A stretch of 64,000 nt of DNA from Otis tarda (lineage: Eukaryota; Chordata; Aves; Otidiformes; Otididae). The translations under genes and the position numbers were made by a program. The notes beneath the pieces are model-generated. The model did not search any database and was not told where the DNA came from. It was given only the letters and a program-made list of their open reading frames with translations. Each line of letters opens with the position of its first letter. Positions within the stretch are counted from its first letter, which is position 1. Of this stretch, positions 35,841 to 50,639 are shown one piece after another. Where the stretch lies: contig CM048591.1 in NCBI GenBank assembly GCA_026413225.1, forward strand, positions 72,628,052-72,692,051, in the 5' to 3' direction.

Positions 35841-38800
35841 GACCTAAAGTCTTTACCTATTCCTATTAACTTCAAAGATGCTTAAAGCTGCAAAAGTGTT
35901 TAAATACATAATTGAGTCAAGGTCTGTATGAACACGTAACTGTTGTTAGCTTCATTGTGAGCAAAATGCTCACATTCTATGCAATGCTGAATTAATTCCT
36001 GAGATCAGTGATTAATTTGTGTCATAGTTTTATTATTGCCGGGGCTCCATTTTGCTAGATGTGAGTTATAACTGAAATTCTTTTGGAGTATTTGTCAGGA
36101 ATGTGTGAAGTATAGTTATAAATCATACGAGTCTACTGAGCCTTAAAAGAATGAAAATCTCAAGGATCATTAAATATTAAACCAAATCTCCAAACCTCTA
36201 AAATATCAACAGTAAAGAGTTCTGAAATTGAATGTAAATACCTGTTTTGGTGAAATCTTTTTGTGCATGAAGAGCTTTAATTTTCAATGGGAGATTTTAA
36301 TTCTGTAAGAAAGCCATTATTATTACCTATATAACTTCAAAAAGTCAATACTGTATGTAGCTATTTCCTTGCATTCTTAATTAAGTAAATACTGGTGAAA
36401 AGATCAAGGAAGCAGGGAATATAATTTCTTGCTTTTAATGGTCTTGCAAATTAAGCATATGTAAATCATTCAAAGAAATGCATGTCATGTTTTAAAGCAC
36501 AAGGCATAAAGGAAGAACATATTCATTCAACAAAGGTGAAAGGGAGACAGGTAAATGTCTAGGTAAAAAATCTTTTGCCTGGAAAGGCCACCACACAGCT
36601 GGTTAGGTAGAATAGCAGTGTGTATATTAATGAGAGAAGACGACAAAATATCTCACCTTTTTCTTCTCAGCAGAATTGTTCCTGCTGCATCTTTGGCACT
36701 GTAATTATGTTTAGGGTAAAAACTTCTCTTAGTTGTGTTTTCTGTTAATGCTTTTCCTCTGTTTCATCATTCTCAGTATCAGCATAATCTAAGAATAGTT
36801 GAGTACTGCCTTCCTGGACTATTGGATGGGTAAGTACACTAATCACAACAGAGCACTTTCCATAAAGTTGTGTCTCACAGAGATGACTTCAGCCAGGTAG
36901 CACAATCATCTGAAGCAGACTATAGATCTGTAGCTACAGCACAGATAAGACTCTCACTTGATTTGAAAAACAAACAAAAATAGATGTTTCAAGTGACTAT
37001 AGCCCAAAAGATTTAGCTCTCAAAGTATTTAATCTTTAGAAAACAATGTTGAAGTAAGCGGTCAAAGCTTTTAAGACTACAAACCCATGTTTGATCTTTA
37101 AAAAAGTGTTGATAAAGGATTATGGACATGTCTATAGCAGACTTCTCACTGCTTTAATTTATTTTCTGCTATGTTAGGTATGACTGGGGTTATTTGTGTA
37201 GTAGTTTTAGCTGCAGAAGATCAGATGCAGGGCATGCTGCTGCTTCTCTGCATGGCTGTGTGCCGGTACAGAGACTCTGGAAGAAACCAAAGCATCTTCC
37301 TTCTTATGGCCTTTAATTTTTCTCTCTTCCTGTGCAGCAGGGTCTGTCACTTGCATCCAGTAGCCAGAAGTGCGCAAGTCAGCTGTGCTCTTTCTTAGGG
37401 ATGATTTCATTATTCAGGGAGAGTCACTCATGAACTGCTCAATACTTTTTTTTTTTTTTTTTCTCTTGATGATAAGGATACTTAGCCTGCATTTAGACAA
37501 TTACATCCACTAATAGAAGTTAACCATCTCACACATATCCTATCCCTTTCTATGCTACGACTGCTCTAAAGTCCTCCTTCGTCCTAGCAAGAGAAATTTT
37601 TTAAGGCTAAACTCCGCTGCTGTTGCCATGGTGATCACCGTCATCTCTCTAAACAGGCAAACTGACCCTTGGTTTCAAAGTGTGTCTAGGAGTCAGACGT
37701 TGCTGTTTGCTGCTGATCTAGAAGTGTATTCTCTTGCATTTGGTAGCTGGAATCAATGGGATACAACATTGTTGGGTGGTGGTGGTGTTTGCAAATTGCT
37801 CACCCTTCATTATTCTTCCAGTAAAGCAAGAATATTGCACAGCTTTCTCAGATAAGTGTTTGTACTTCTGACTTTGCTCCTTCCACCCTCCTGAAGAAAC
37901 ACGTTTGCTGTCTGAGGGGAGTTGCTCCACTCTGGGCATGTCCTTTCCTTTCTGCAGTGAAATTCTCCTCTCCAACTCAGCTTCTGTCCAGGTTCTGCAG
38001 AACAAATTCAAGCTGGAGATTAGAAAAAAGAGGCCTATGCAGCTTTAATAGATACACCCCTTTCTAAAGCAGGACAATACACATGGCTTTTTGGATGCTC
38101 TGCTCCCCGTATAAGCAGGAGTAACTCTGCTCAAGAGAGTGGCATAAACAGATTTGCATTTACAAATGTACTGCCTCTCTTTTAGTAGGACATCCTTTCC
38201 TCCTGTGCTATATACTGTAATTTTGAAATGTTCCCTTGTTTTAGATGGAGCAATGTTACTGGTTTTCATACTTTTGTATGCACTGGTTGAAGCTGGAAGG
38301 AAGATCATGGGTCTAGGAGGAGCAATTTTATTTATTGTGCTATGGGAACAGATGTTCAGGCTTTCTATACACACACAAAACCACATTCATATAGACTGGT
38401 GGTTTCCCAAGTATGTACTTTAATGAATTTAAACCTTTTTTTTTCTGTGCACATGAGAAGAATGCATAGTGTCTTGTTCAGGATATAATGCAGAATAACA
38501 GGGATTGTAAAAGATTATTGCTGTGAACAGCCCTGCCAGTTTTATCTTCCTTCCAGGCTTAATCTTCAGAGCCTTTTTGAAGATTTCTGTGGCCAAATCC
38601 TTAGCTTGTGAGCACTGGCATAGGTACACAGCTCTGGCCTATATTTTTAAGAAGAGGTGCAGGGTCTTATCACATCACGTAGTCTTGAAACTTATTCCAC
38701 ATCCAACAATAGCCAGAATTCTGAAAACATTTTTGATTTCACTGTGGTAACCGAGACTATACTCTTCTGATACTTTGGCTTAATTGTTTGCTTGTTTGTT

Positions 38801-41800
38801 TTTGAAAGACAACTATAAAGCAAGTGTGATGAAAGAGCAATTTGCAGTATTTATTATTGACCAAAAAAAAAAAAGAAATGGGAGAAACGTATTTCCCTCT
38901 TACGGGTGAGAAAGGGAACTATGTATCTCTGTTTTTCTCTTAAAAAAAAAAAAAACACTAAGCCTTTTTATTTAAAAAAAAAATTCTTTTGCAGATCTTT
39001 CCATGCAAGTCCATAATCCCATGCATTTGAAGAGTGTCCTACAAACCAAAATGGAGCTTTAGAGCATGGCTGTCTGCAGTAACCTGAAGGTGTTTGTCCT
39101 GGGCTCTGAGGCAGCTGGAGACAAAGGCTTTTCACAGCAGCAGGCACAGTCTGTCTGCACACAGCACTGTCCCTGGTGTGACTTCCACAGAGATTCCCAC
39201 AATTTCCAAGGACTGAGGCAGCCTTTCTAAGGTAGACTTTGTTGTTTTCCTCTTGGAATTGTGAGGCTGAGTTACTGTTTTGGAAAGCCTGTGCTGATGA
39301 AGTATCTGCAGACTTCTGACAGGAGGAAGCATTGTGAGGGGTCTGGCCAGCACAGCACAACCAGCCTGCACAAGGATAACACCGCAACGATGCAAAGTTT
39401 TCACCTTGAGTATTTGCATGAATTAGAATAATGTACCCATGGCTACAGATATAACCTGCTCTTACCTAATTTTCCACATATACAATTCCTGCAAACGGAG
39501 GTACAGCTCATGGTGCCAGTTAATTCATCAATTCTAGACCCAGCCATGCATCTCCTCTTTCCCAGGGTGTCAGCAATATGGTTTGGAAAAGTCAAAGCGA
39601 TCCCTCAGTGGCTCATCCTCTTTGGCCTTGAGGGCACAGGTGGCATCTAGGCTTTGATGCCAACAGTGATCAGTGTTTTAAAATCACTGGCATTGCTGCA
39701 GTGAGTAATGAAGATGATTGCTTGTAGCACGTATGTCCATAGAGTACCCATGCTTACAGAGAACTGAATCTTACTGGGGGTACATTGCCTCACACTATCC
39801 CTGGTTAAAATGTTAATATAAAATAATAGACCTTTTTAAAAAAAAAAATCTCTACTCTTTTAGCTAGTAAATTATTTTATGTAAAGAAATATGGAAGTGT
39901 GTTATATGTATCTACAATCCACTGAACTTATTATACTCCAGGGTTTCAGTCACTTCCAATAGTCTGTAGATTAAATAATTCTTGAATTAATTAAGCTTTT
40001 CAGACAAAGTCCTTGTGAGTGTGCTACATGAGAATTCCTACCGACTGCTAACATATTCTCCGATCTTGTATTTCCTCAGTCATTTCTTCACCAGGAATGA
40101 AGAGGAGAAGACAGCATCATCAGACTCTAAGTGTCTTCTGCTTTTCTGATTACTTATTTATTAATTCATATTGCTATGAGATAAATCTGTATGAACACAG
40201 GTTTTTGGTGACAAACTGGCATTTAGTGAAGAACTTGTCTCTGAGGGATCAGGGACAAACAGTAACTGGGAGCCTGATGCTGAGGCTTACTGAAGTGAGA
40301 GTGTTACTGGTGACTCCACAGGACTTGACTGTCACCAGCACTGCTGACTGGTGCAGTTGAGGCTCATTTCATCCTCAACACCGTCACAGTGCTCATGCAG
40401 CAGCTGGAGGTGAACTGAGATCTCTGGGAGTCCTGCAGACACCGGAGAAGTTTTAGGCAGAGACTTGAGAAATTCATATGCCAAGTCTGCTGGAAGTCAG
40501 AAAATTTTCCATCTTGGCTCAAATCCTAGCAGTTTATTGTGCTTTCTGACATAGAGCAATTGGGTTCCATGCATTTGGTGTTAAGACATCGAATGCCAAA
40601 TGCAATTCTCTTTTTGCATGAGCATCATAAACCCTGGAGCTGTTCCTAAACCTGCACAGGGCTGTGAGTGCTGTGGGGAGGTGCGTAAGTGTTTTCCTAC
40701 GGGACTTTGCCAGTTCAGACCAGGAGTGGCTTGAGGTACCAACAGGTGTGGCCCCATAACCAGCAGTTTTTTTCAGAGCAGCATGCTTTTTTTCAGTAGG
40801 GATACAGCAGAACCCCTGTAGACACCATTCCTACTCTACAGAACACCACAACTATCCCCATAACAAATAACTTAATGAGATCCAGACACTTTTCTTGTAA
40901 GTGTACAAAAGTGTACTTTTCTTATAAGTGCTTGTACAAAAATCCTCTAGAAAAGGGACATAGATATCATTTTTATTTTAATGCTTTTTATTAAACATTT
41001 TAACCACTAGAATAAATTTTCTTGTGGCGTTGCTACTTACATTTATTAAATGTTTTCATTAAACAAAAAAAAAGTAAAATGTAATTTTGGATTTTAATAA
41101 TAGAGGTGGGATATAAAATCTATTTCAAATTCTGAAATGTGAAAGCCACATTCTCTTTTTTTTTAATTATTAAATGAAGAAATGTGAGCAATCTTCCTTA
41201 GCTTCCATGACGTCTGCAATACTAATACATCCCCTGTACTGCGTGATTTCATATCCAACCTCACAAATGAATTTCACTTTCCCATACTCTTCACAGTAGT
41301 TCCTTTTCAACACAGCACTTGAAAACCTGCTCTGTCGCACATATGAGCTCCCCATAAAGAATTAAAATTTATTTCTATATATTTTGTATAAATATCCAGA
41401 ATACTATTAATGAAGCAGTTACAATTTAGGAAATCTTTTATGCCTTTGTAACTTCCATGAGTCCTGATTTTGTCAGAGACAGTCTGAGAAACTGTGTTGC
41501 TATTTTTCCACCAAATTTAGTGAGAAGCTGCCTCTCAGCAACAGCACAGATTCTATCTGGTATTAACTGATCAACTCTAAACTTTATTCTTTGAAAAGTA
41601 GGAGGCGTCTCATTTGTTCCTGTAACCATGTGTCACTACTGGTTTGGGAAAATACAACTTTTGTAGAACAGTCTGCCTTTTAAAAGAGTAGCTGACACTG
41701 CATCCCTAAGGCATAACTGACATACCTGGAGGTATTTGCCACTCTTCAGCAAAAATGTATCTTTTAACTTTCAGTCTGAAGTGAGACTCTTAAAGAACCT

Positions 41801-44800
41801 ATAATCTGTCAATTTCAGTATAAAAGACAGTATTATTACTGTTACTTTACAGATTGTAATTTCGCTATACAATAAAAGAGGTGGGATACGTGCTTTTGCT
41901 GGGGAGTGTCCTTGTGAGTCTGTACATCTGTACTGAACTTGTACAAACGAACAGGAGAGCTGTAACTTGTGGGAGTTTTCCGTTAGAACTCTTCCTGGGG
42001 ACAGCTTGCCTGACCATGGGGAACTCCAGCCCGGAGCCCAACACAACTTTGGTGGAAAGCGGTAAACAGTGAGGAATCTTAGGGAGCTGTGGGTGTGCAG
42101 GCCAACCCAATGACTATGACAAGATAAGAAAGAGGAAAAAGAGCTACAATCAGAAGCTTCGGGCCCTATCCAAGTCTTAGGCCAAGCTGAGTTTCAAGAT
42201 CAGTGTGGAAGTATGTGGCAGGAGTAGCAAGTGTTGCACAGAAGCAGGAATAGGAGAGAGAGAGACAGGAAAAGGATGGGATGCATAGAGCTCTGCACTG
42301 CTAGCAACTAGGCCTCTGCTGATAACTTCTCCACTTTATCCCAAGTATCAATGAAAAAATAACAGGCATCTTTCTGGTTAGTCTCTTAGCGACACACACC
42401 CTGCGAAGCTGTAGTCAGAATGCAAGCCTTTTTGGAATTGCAGAGCCTGTCCAAGGACTGATGAGGTGCAGAAATTTTGTAGGGTTGGTCACAGTACGGG
42501 AGTTGTACAGCTATTGATCAAGGAGAGCTGCATGGGATGGAGCGGGACACCAGCTCTGCCGTTGAATTTTCAACATGACTAGCCAGGTACTAACTCTACC
42601 AGGCATCCCAAGAAAATGGTGGTGGCTTTTTGAGGTGCTCAGTAATAGCCAGCAAGTGATGTGAGCATGCCATGGATAAAAACTAATAGGATCCAGGGAG
42701 AGTTGCCATCTGTGCTGGCTCAATTCTTAAGTCTGCTCAGTTGGATCCTGAATGGATTATATAACTCCAGTATATTAACATGACTTCTGTAACTTTTGTA
42801 TTCTTTGAACTCAAAATAGCAACAATAATGAAAGTCTGGAACATACCCCCAAAGCTCTGGCACCTGACTTCTAACATAGCAGTTTGGTCAGTGTGACCCA
42901 TTCGGGTGAGGGGAGGGACAGAGTTTTGTCTGACCTGCCAATTGGCATACTGCGGTCCCAAAAAGCCAGGGTGACTGGTACTGTGCTCCACAGCTTGAGG
43001 ACAGGGAGTAAAGGCTGCAGATACCATGAACATTAGCCAAAAGACTGTTGAAAGCTGATCACTAAGCAGCCCTGTAGCTCACAGCACACCTTCATCCTGC
43101 AACCTGTCAGGGACATTTTGTCACTGTCTGCAGACCAACGCCTCAAAGCCAGTGGAACCACCTCTGCAAGGGCACATGATGTTCTGCACTGCAGAGCCAG
43201 CACGGTTGTTTCCTAGCTAATTTTAAATTAATCTTCATATTGCTCTCTACTTTCTCCTGAGGAGGGGAGGAGGAGAAAGTTCTTAGGTAGAGACCCTCAC
43301 ACCTAATTTCTGTGCAATTATGTTTTCCAAGGGGGTATATTAATACGTGTTATAAAATCTCTTTTTCTTGCTGCTGTAGTTAAGAGTCTGTCATGACTTC
43401 CATTATGTAACCACAATTTTAGGGATTTATAGCTTTTTCTAAAGCATGAAAATTTGCTTCAGGATGCAATTTAGCATAGCAAGGTCTCAAGCTAAGAACA
43501 AATTTCTTGTCAGAACCTTAGAAATATCCAGTTTCCCTGCTTTTGATATATTTTTCTGAAATGGAAAAAGTAATACATATATATATGTGTATGTACATAT
43601 CTATACATTTGCTGGTGCATTTTTGCAATTCATTAATTCAAATATTGCTAGTATATTACCCATAATGGAGTCCAAATGACCTTTCTATCTGTGATTCATT
43701 AATTCTTTTAGTTGTAAGAATAGCACGAATTTCTAATCTGAATGTATCTTATGATTTTTGTACAACCGTTGTCAACTTTTATTCCTTCTAAAACTCTACC
43801 AAAAAAGACATAAGTTCTCTCACAAGCATACCGCAGTAAAGGTACTGCAGATCTGTAGTTCTCTGAGTGCATAATTACACACAGTTTGTTCTAAATTTTC
43901 TTTGTATGGATTTTAATTGAAAGCATGTTGAAGCTGAGATGGATTTTTCTCTTTGTCTCTTACAGATAGACGGTTTCTTTTTGTTGCTCATCTCTTAGCT
44001 AGAATTCCCTAGTTCCCTTATACAAGAGGCAGAGGTTGCAAGAGCATTACCCTTAAATGAAACCTTGCTGCCAAAGGCTAAAACTGTAATTTGCTCTGGG
44101 TTGCTGGTCCTTTTTGGTTTTGTGTACTCATTCATGCTAAGTAAGAAGGACTGACTTTGGAGCTCACTAGCAGGCTCTTTATCCCCTGTGCATGTGTAAT
44201 CTGCATCTCCTCGCTCTTCCTTTCTTCGAACTATTTGTTTCCAATTACAATGATACTATTCATTCTTTTTCTTCCTTTTCCAACTAGTTAGTTTGAAGCT
44301 TGTTTCTTAGAAAAAAAAAATTATGAACTTTCTTTATGGAATTTCTACAAAACATTTAGATATCAAAGGTTGATTTGGGGTTACAATTTGAGGTTACTAC
44401 CAATTAAAATAGAATCCATATAATTAACTTACTTAGCAAAATAAATTTTGCTTGAGATGTTCACAGGCATCATCCATGACATGCTTGCACAAGTACTGAT
44501 TCCATGGACTACCAATATTTCATCTATGAAGAATGACTGGCATAAACTCACAGAATCCCTGAAGTGTTGAAGGTGCAGCTGTTCTTGATATGCTATCAAT
44601 AAAATCTCAGGTTTTGTTCCATGAATGATTGTGAACATAAAGCTTGTGGGTATAACCCTAACCACATATGCTTTGCACATGTGACATCTCTGCTTGAAAT
44701 TGCACAGATTCTTGACTCTGACAATACCGAAAGGCACAAGTTGTCGCTCTTGCAGTTCTGCAGTCAAATGCTGCCGTCAAATTTGCATGAAGTCTTGAAA

Positions 44801-47800
44801 TAGAGTCTTGTAGGAATTACTGGCTTCCATTTCACCAAACTGGAGCTGCTGTGGGTCACATCATGGAACTGGCATCCCAGCTGGAAGCTCACCAATTTTT
44901 ACGAAAAGCTGTATTTTTACAGCCACTAGAAGCTGATGCATTTGTCACCTCTGTTGAAGACTTAGTGTCACCACCAATTTTGAAAGCAAGCTGGTGAACT
45001 AATTGTAAAGAGAAAGGATCTACTTGTTTAGGTATCCTCAGCATTAAACTTTGCAGGGAAGCAGAAGAAAAATATACATGCACAAAATTAATAGTGTGAT
45101 CTGTGAGGGCGTGAAAAGCTAATATTCAGTTTAGCACTCTCATATTTATTTAAGATTTGCATTAAAAATAAAAGAACCCATTACTCTTTCTTCTCTATTC
45201 ACTATAGCATGAACTCACATTCGTCAGCACTCTTGAATTGCCAAGAAGATGTCTAATCATCCATTTCTTTCTTCTTTCCAGCAGCTATGCAAGATGGTAC
45301 GCAACTAGAAATAAACTCTTAAAAATTACAAAGTGTTCTCTGATCACTGGGAATGAATATGAATCAGAAGCTTAAGAGCCAGCAAACAGATTGCAGTGCA
45401 AAATGTTTTCAAAGGGAACCTGATGTCTGACTGGAAAAGAAGACATGGTAAGCAATGAGCCTTGGATTGCCTTCACGGGAAGATCCTCCAGCCTCTGAGC
45501 CATGGGAAGTGTCTGCTCTGTTTTCATACATTCCCTAGGGTGTTTGCAGAGATTTTCTGGTGTCAGTTCCCAAACTGTGTGTCAGACCTGGGGAATCAAG
45601 GATAGAGCCCTGGGGATCCCGGCTTAGTGATGTGAGTGTCCCTGCATCACTGGGCTTTCTGCAGCAGCGGGGGAGTGGGCCAGGGCCTGGCGCAGACAAC
45701 GATGCAATACCTCAGGGCTGAGGTAACCCCAGCAGCTGGACAAACTGAACCAGCACATTATTTTCCACCATGGAACAGACTAAACCACTGCATTAAGCAC
45801 ACACCTTTTCACTCCAAACTTGTGGCTGGGAGCAACTCTGCCATCAGGTTTTGCTGTTCCCCAGTGGTCAGTTTCTGTGAGGTCTTTGTGACACAGTAAC
45901 AGATCCTGGCCCAGACCACAGGCCATGGAAGGACATGGAGGCTGCTGTGGACATTGAAACAGGCGATGATATCCTGCTTGGGCACATGTGGACTAACAGC
46001 TTGCGATCGCTGCTGCTCACCCACATACTCTTTTAGCAGAGTTTTTGTGAAAGAGGAGGGAACAGCAGGATTTCTCGTTAAGCGCTGTATTTGCTGTCCT
46101 GCTGCAGTTGTTGAACACTTGGCAACAGAAAGACTGGATATAACCATAATGATTTGTTTTAAAAATAAGTAGATGGAAGAGTAATGAGGGAACCATATAA
46201 AATACTTCCTGAGAATACACCATCTAAGCAAACATTTGTCAGTTGCTTTCAGATGCTTTCAGCTGTTTCAGTTGTAAAGAAACTTTAATCTGGAATTAAG
46301 TGCTCCCCTGAGCTCAGAGTTGGCACTGGAAAATCTGCCAGTTGGACAGGCCAGCACATGAGATTAAAGAAATATGTTATTGCCTTGTACTGCAGTACCT
46401 GGGAAAAACCATGGCAAGTAAATCAACAGGGGCTAGACAAACATTCAGGAAAATATATCCCAGTCATTAGGCTTTGAGTGCTGTGTTTTAGGGTTTTTTC
46501 CTAACAACCTTGTATCGCACATTAAAATGATCCCCCTAAATTCTGCAGTATGTTTTGTTTTTTTTTTTCTTTTATTGGCATCACAGATGTCTATGATTTG
46601 ACAGTGTGGCTGACATGGGTGAGTTCACACACCTCAAGTCACTGGTTTTATAGGAGCATTGCAGGACTTGGATTTTACAGCTGAGGATCTTGATCGGTCC
46701 TTGGACTACCTTGGACCACCAGTGATGTCACTGGCACCAATTCATGAAGCTGGTGGCAGCTCCTCTGCCTCCGTGTCTCAGCACATGGGACAAGCTGGAG
46801 TGTGGAGAGAAAGGACCTGAGCCCCTGGGCCTCGGCAGAGGTGCCTCGTACTTGCTCTGACTCCATATGGGATGGCAGGTAGCTTAGCCTGGGAGGAGAA
46901 AAGGATGAGCTTCAGTCAAGGGCTGGCAACTGGCATGGCAAGATGAGAGCTGACATGATACACACACATGTTCTACTATGCCTGATGGTTCAACGTTTCT
47001 GCCTCACCACCAGCCCTACACGTCACTACAAATGAGATACAGGTATCTTCCTTTTCCCAGCTCCCTTTTCTCCCTAACGGGCTGTTTTTTCAGGACTCAA
47101 TCAACTCTACTGGTGACACACAGGACATCTCACTCCAAACTACTAATCACTTCTGCTGTCATTTCTCCTTATTAGTGAACTGAGTGAACAGGAATAGTGA
47201 GAGGTGTTTTCCCTAATGAAAAAATCCTCTGATTTGTTCTCCTATTTCTTCTTGTTTTCTTTCATTCAACTGTTTTCTCTTTTTTTTTTTCCTTACGTGT
47301 TTTTATTTTGTCAATTAATGAAAGAAAAGAAATATAATATTCAGAGTGATTTCATTTTCTGGTTCCTCCTTTTTTTTTTTTCTGTCTGAGAAACAAAACA
47401 CGAAACAAGAACATTCACTTCCCAGACAAATCCTCCTTACTTATTCTTTTGCAGTTAATAGCAAAAAAAATCAATGTGAAGAGAGTATTTAGTACAATAT
47501 ATATACAATTTTAAAAAATTAAAGATGAACATATTTACATTTAAATGTATAATATAGATATAAGCAAAATACAATTTTATTTATGCAGGTGTACAAGGCA
47601 CACTGCGTACGTCTATGACGATACCTAATGTCACTTTTTTTTTTTGTTGTGCCTATTTATTTTATAATATGTGTGTATATGTGTGTCTGCACATAATAGG
47701 GATAGATCTGTACAGTGCTCAGTAACACATAAATATCTACAGGGATACACACATGCATTTACCTTTGGTTTTATAATATCTAATTTTTCCTATAAATTAT

Positions 47801-50257
47801 ACGTTTCATTACTACTTATGGAACCAAGCTCTTGTTTCAATTTTTTTATCATTTTAAGTGTCTCTTCTGCTTCCAGTGTCTGTCTCTTGTGCAGCATAAA
47901 ACCAGTATCCAGATGATTCTCTCCTTAAAACAGAGGAATGTACAGCAAAATGAACAGAGCTATTTAATAAATTAATCATGAAAAGATGATTAATAGTCAG
48001 ATACTATTAGACAATATGTTTGATTCGGGACAATTTTTCTATGAGATTGTCAGATTTTTTCATTAAATATTTAGATCCCACTAGAAGAAGTGAAAGATCA
48101 AGGTCAGATTTAAAACTCTTTCATTCAAAATGCAAATGATGTTTGACCTTTCTCTGCACTTTGTTTGTGTCAATGTAATTTTACTTATTCAGTTTTGTTA
48201 TATTTATCTCAAGATGAAGATGTTGAAAGCTGGGATAATCCAACTGGTGGATTACGTTTCACTTGTATCTTTCTTCCCCATCTCCACTCTTTTTTAATAA
48301 GTTTTAAATGAAAAGACATATAATAAGGGATAATTCAAATACATGTTAAGGAAATTAATGTTACATATCTCGTACATTGAAATGAGATCTGTAGGAATTT
48401 TTTTCACTTCATAAACTGTGATGACTTACAGTAACAACTTTGGCCTTAGCCACCAACTGCTAACTGCATTTTTGTTGCATATTCAAGACTGCTGAAAATT
48501 GCCTGCTGTGAGCTTTCTGGGATTATTAGAAGTAGCTGCATCATCACTCAAAAAATGATGATCACTACTGCATTTTCTAGATTGCAATCTACAGTTTTAG
48601 AAGTGTTTCCAAGCTATCTTTTTTTTTCTGTTTTACATTATCAGCCATTCATATTGACAGTCAATTACAACTCTTTTTGTTGTTACTTTAAATGATGATG
48701 TAGCATCTTAATAAGCTTTATTTTAAGATAGGGCAGAGATGTGTGATTGTTTGAACACCCAGACAATGCATTCATGCATGGGAGCATTAGCCAAGAGTGT
48801 TATGAGGATCCAACCGTTCTGCTCTGTTGGTCTGTAGATAAGTGATGGTAAAGATTGTATCAGAAATATGCACAAATATTAATGCTTCCACAACCTGTTT
48901 TAACATGCTGGATTTACTGGGATATTTGGGCCCTTTTTTTTTGATTGGTGCTGTTTGCTGCCTTCCCTCCATGAACATTTCTGTAGTGTGACTTTACCCA
49001 TTCTTTCTTTTGTTTCTTCTCTTCCCAGTGTTGTCACTCTCTAGTTTTCTCCCAATCAGAGTTCCCTTGTTTGCTAGGTCCTTTAATTTTCACTCTCGCT
49101 TGTTGCAGAAGGTCTTAACAACATTTTCTCAGGTCTGTTTGGAGAAAAAAAGAAATTTTGGTGGGAGTCCTACTGTCCTGATTTGCTGAACTGTTGGCAT
49201 GAACAGCAACATTAGCATGATCTGAAAGACTGAAAATGAAACAAAAAAAAGAGAGACTTTTTTTTTTTGTTTATTAAGTAGAAGAAAAAGTCAACTACAA
49301 AATTGTTTGTGAAACAGCGTGCTAGTGATTTCCTGTCTTCTGAGGTTTTTTCCTTCTTCAGAAAGGCCATCCACCTCTGTGGCATTTCAATAGAGTAAGG
49401 ATTCTGCATTGCAAAAAAAAAAAAAAATATTTCAAGAAACGGACAGAATTTAGTTTGCGTTTTATATAAAAAAAATACTGTTTTATCTAAAATTGTTAAC
49501 AGCAAGGGGGAGGGTGCAGATCTTCAGGGCTGCTGAATGGCAGCTGCCCAGACCGGCAGCACAAGCCTGCTCTGAGAAATTATAGTTTCCTGGAGAGTCA
49601 GGGAAGCAGAACCCGGCTGCTGTGTCATCTCACTCAGCCAATGTGAGAAGAAATTCAAAGGATGCTTAGCTACTGGCAACTGCTGGAAACCGACAGGAAG
49701 TTTTAGGGATGCTTCTTTAATTTTCCCATCTCACAAAAAAAATCTTTCATACCTGCATAACTGTCAAATAATGCAACACAATTGTACACACTGAGAGCTT
49801 TTAAAGCATGGTGTCAAAAAGTGTGTTTTACAGTAACCACCTAGTAAGACATGTTGCGTCCGATGTCCTTGATTTTTAGACCTACTCATGCTTCTCTTTA
49901 TATGTGAATGACTTGAGTGTAAACACGGAATCCAGCTCTAAATGTTCTGTTATACCAGTGAGATGAAATAGCCTTTGTTTTCAACTTGTTCTTATGTGAA
50001 GCAGATTTTAAGACTAGAAATAGAATTAAAACTAGGACTAAAAGTCTTTTTAAATACCTGAAGGAAAGTATGAACCTTATTTTTTCATTATTGCTTATCT
50101 TTACATGTGTGCGCAAAAATCCTCGAAAAACGTCTTCTGAACTCTGTGCAGGAATTACTTCTCACTCACTTCAAGGCAATATGTGTGAATGAAAGCACTG
50201 TCTTGTATGGCGTACATGGGCCACAAAGCACATTTCAGCTTCAAATAGAAAGATTTG
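35841..50257. other. 14 kb of non-coding DNA, almost repeat-free
   Basis: No exon, RNA gene or mobile element is recognisable. Frames are short and unlike known families. Two minus-strand stretches near 41.17-41.63 kb and 44.43-45.08 kb look slightly more protein-like and are discussed as findings. Several A/T homopolymers occur. The scarcity of repeats in a bird non-coding region may reflect ordinary turnover or constraint. Confidence 0.5.
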
Positions 50258-50410
50258 GTTTTTTCCATTCTTTTTCTTTCTTTTTTCTTTTTTCTTTTTC
50301 TTTTTTTCTTTTTTCTTTTTTCTTTTTTCTTTTTTTTTTCTTTTTCTTTTTTCTTTTTTCTTTTTTCTTTTTTCTTTCTTTCCTTTTTCTTCTTCTTTTT
50401 TTTTTTTTTT
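50258..50410. repeat. CTTTT-rich polypyrimidine tract
   Basis: About 150 bp of almost pure T and C in CTTTT/CTTTTTT units, GAAAA on the other strand. The continuous Phe-rich or Lys-rich frames across it are artefacts of this composition. Such tracts are length-variable and can form triplex DNA. Confidence 0.9.
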
Positions 50411-50639
50411 AACCAAATGGGAATATAATCAGTCTTACTAGCTATTCTGCTTTTTTTATTTTATTTCACTGAGCTGTGTTACACAACCAGTGCTGTTTCC
50501 ATATGCTGTTACATTTCAGTTAGGAATGAGGAGTAGTGGTGGATAAAGTGTGAGATCCCTGGCAGAATACTTAACATCTGTTAAAATAAAATCAACAGCA
50601 TTCCGAGGTATATGCATACATTTATCAACTATGAGATTT

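Noticed and set aside
37985-38030. CR1-like string 'caagctggagattagaaaaa'
   Set aside because: The match is too short and A-rich; no CR1 sequence follows on either side.
50107-50416. Phe-rich plus-strand and Lys-rich minus-strand frames
   Set aside because: Both are translations of the CTTTT tract, not proteins.
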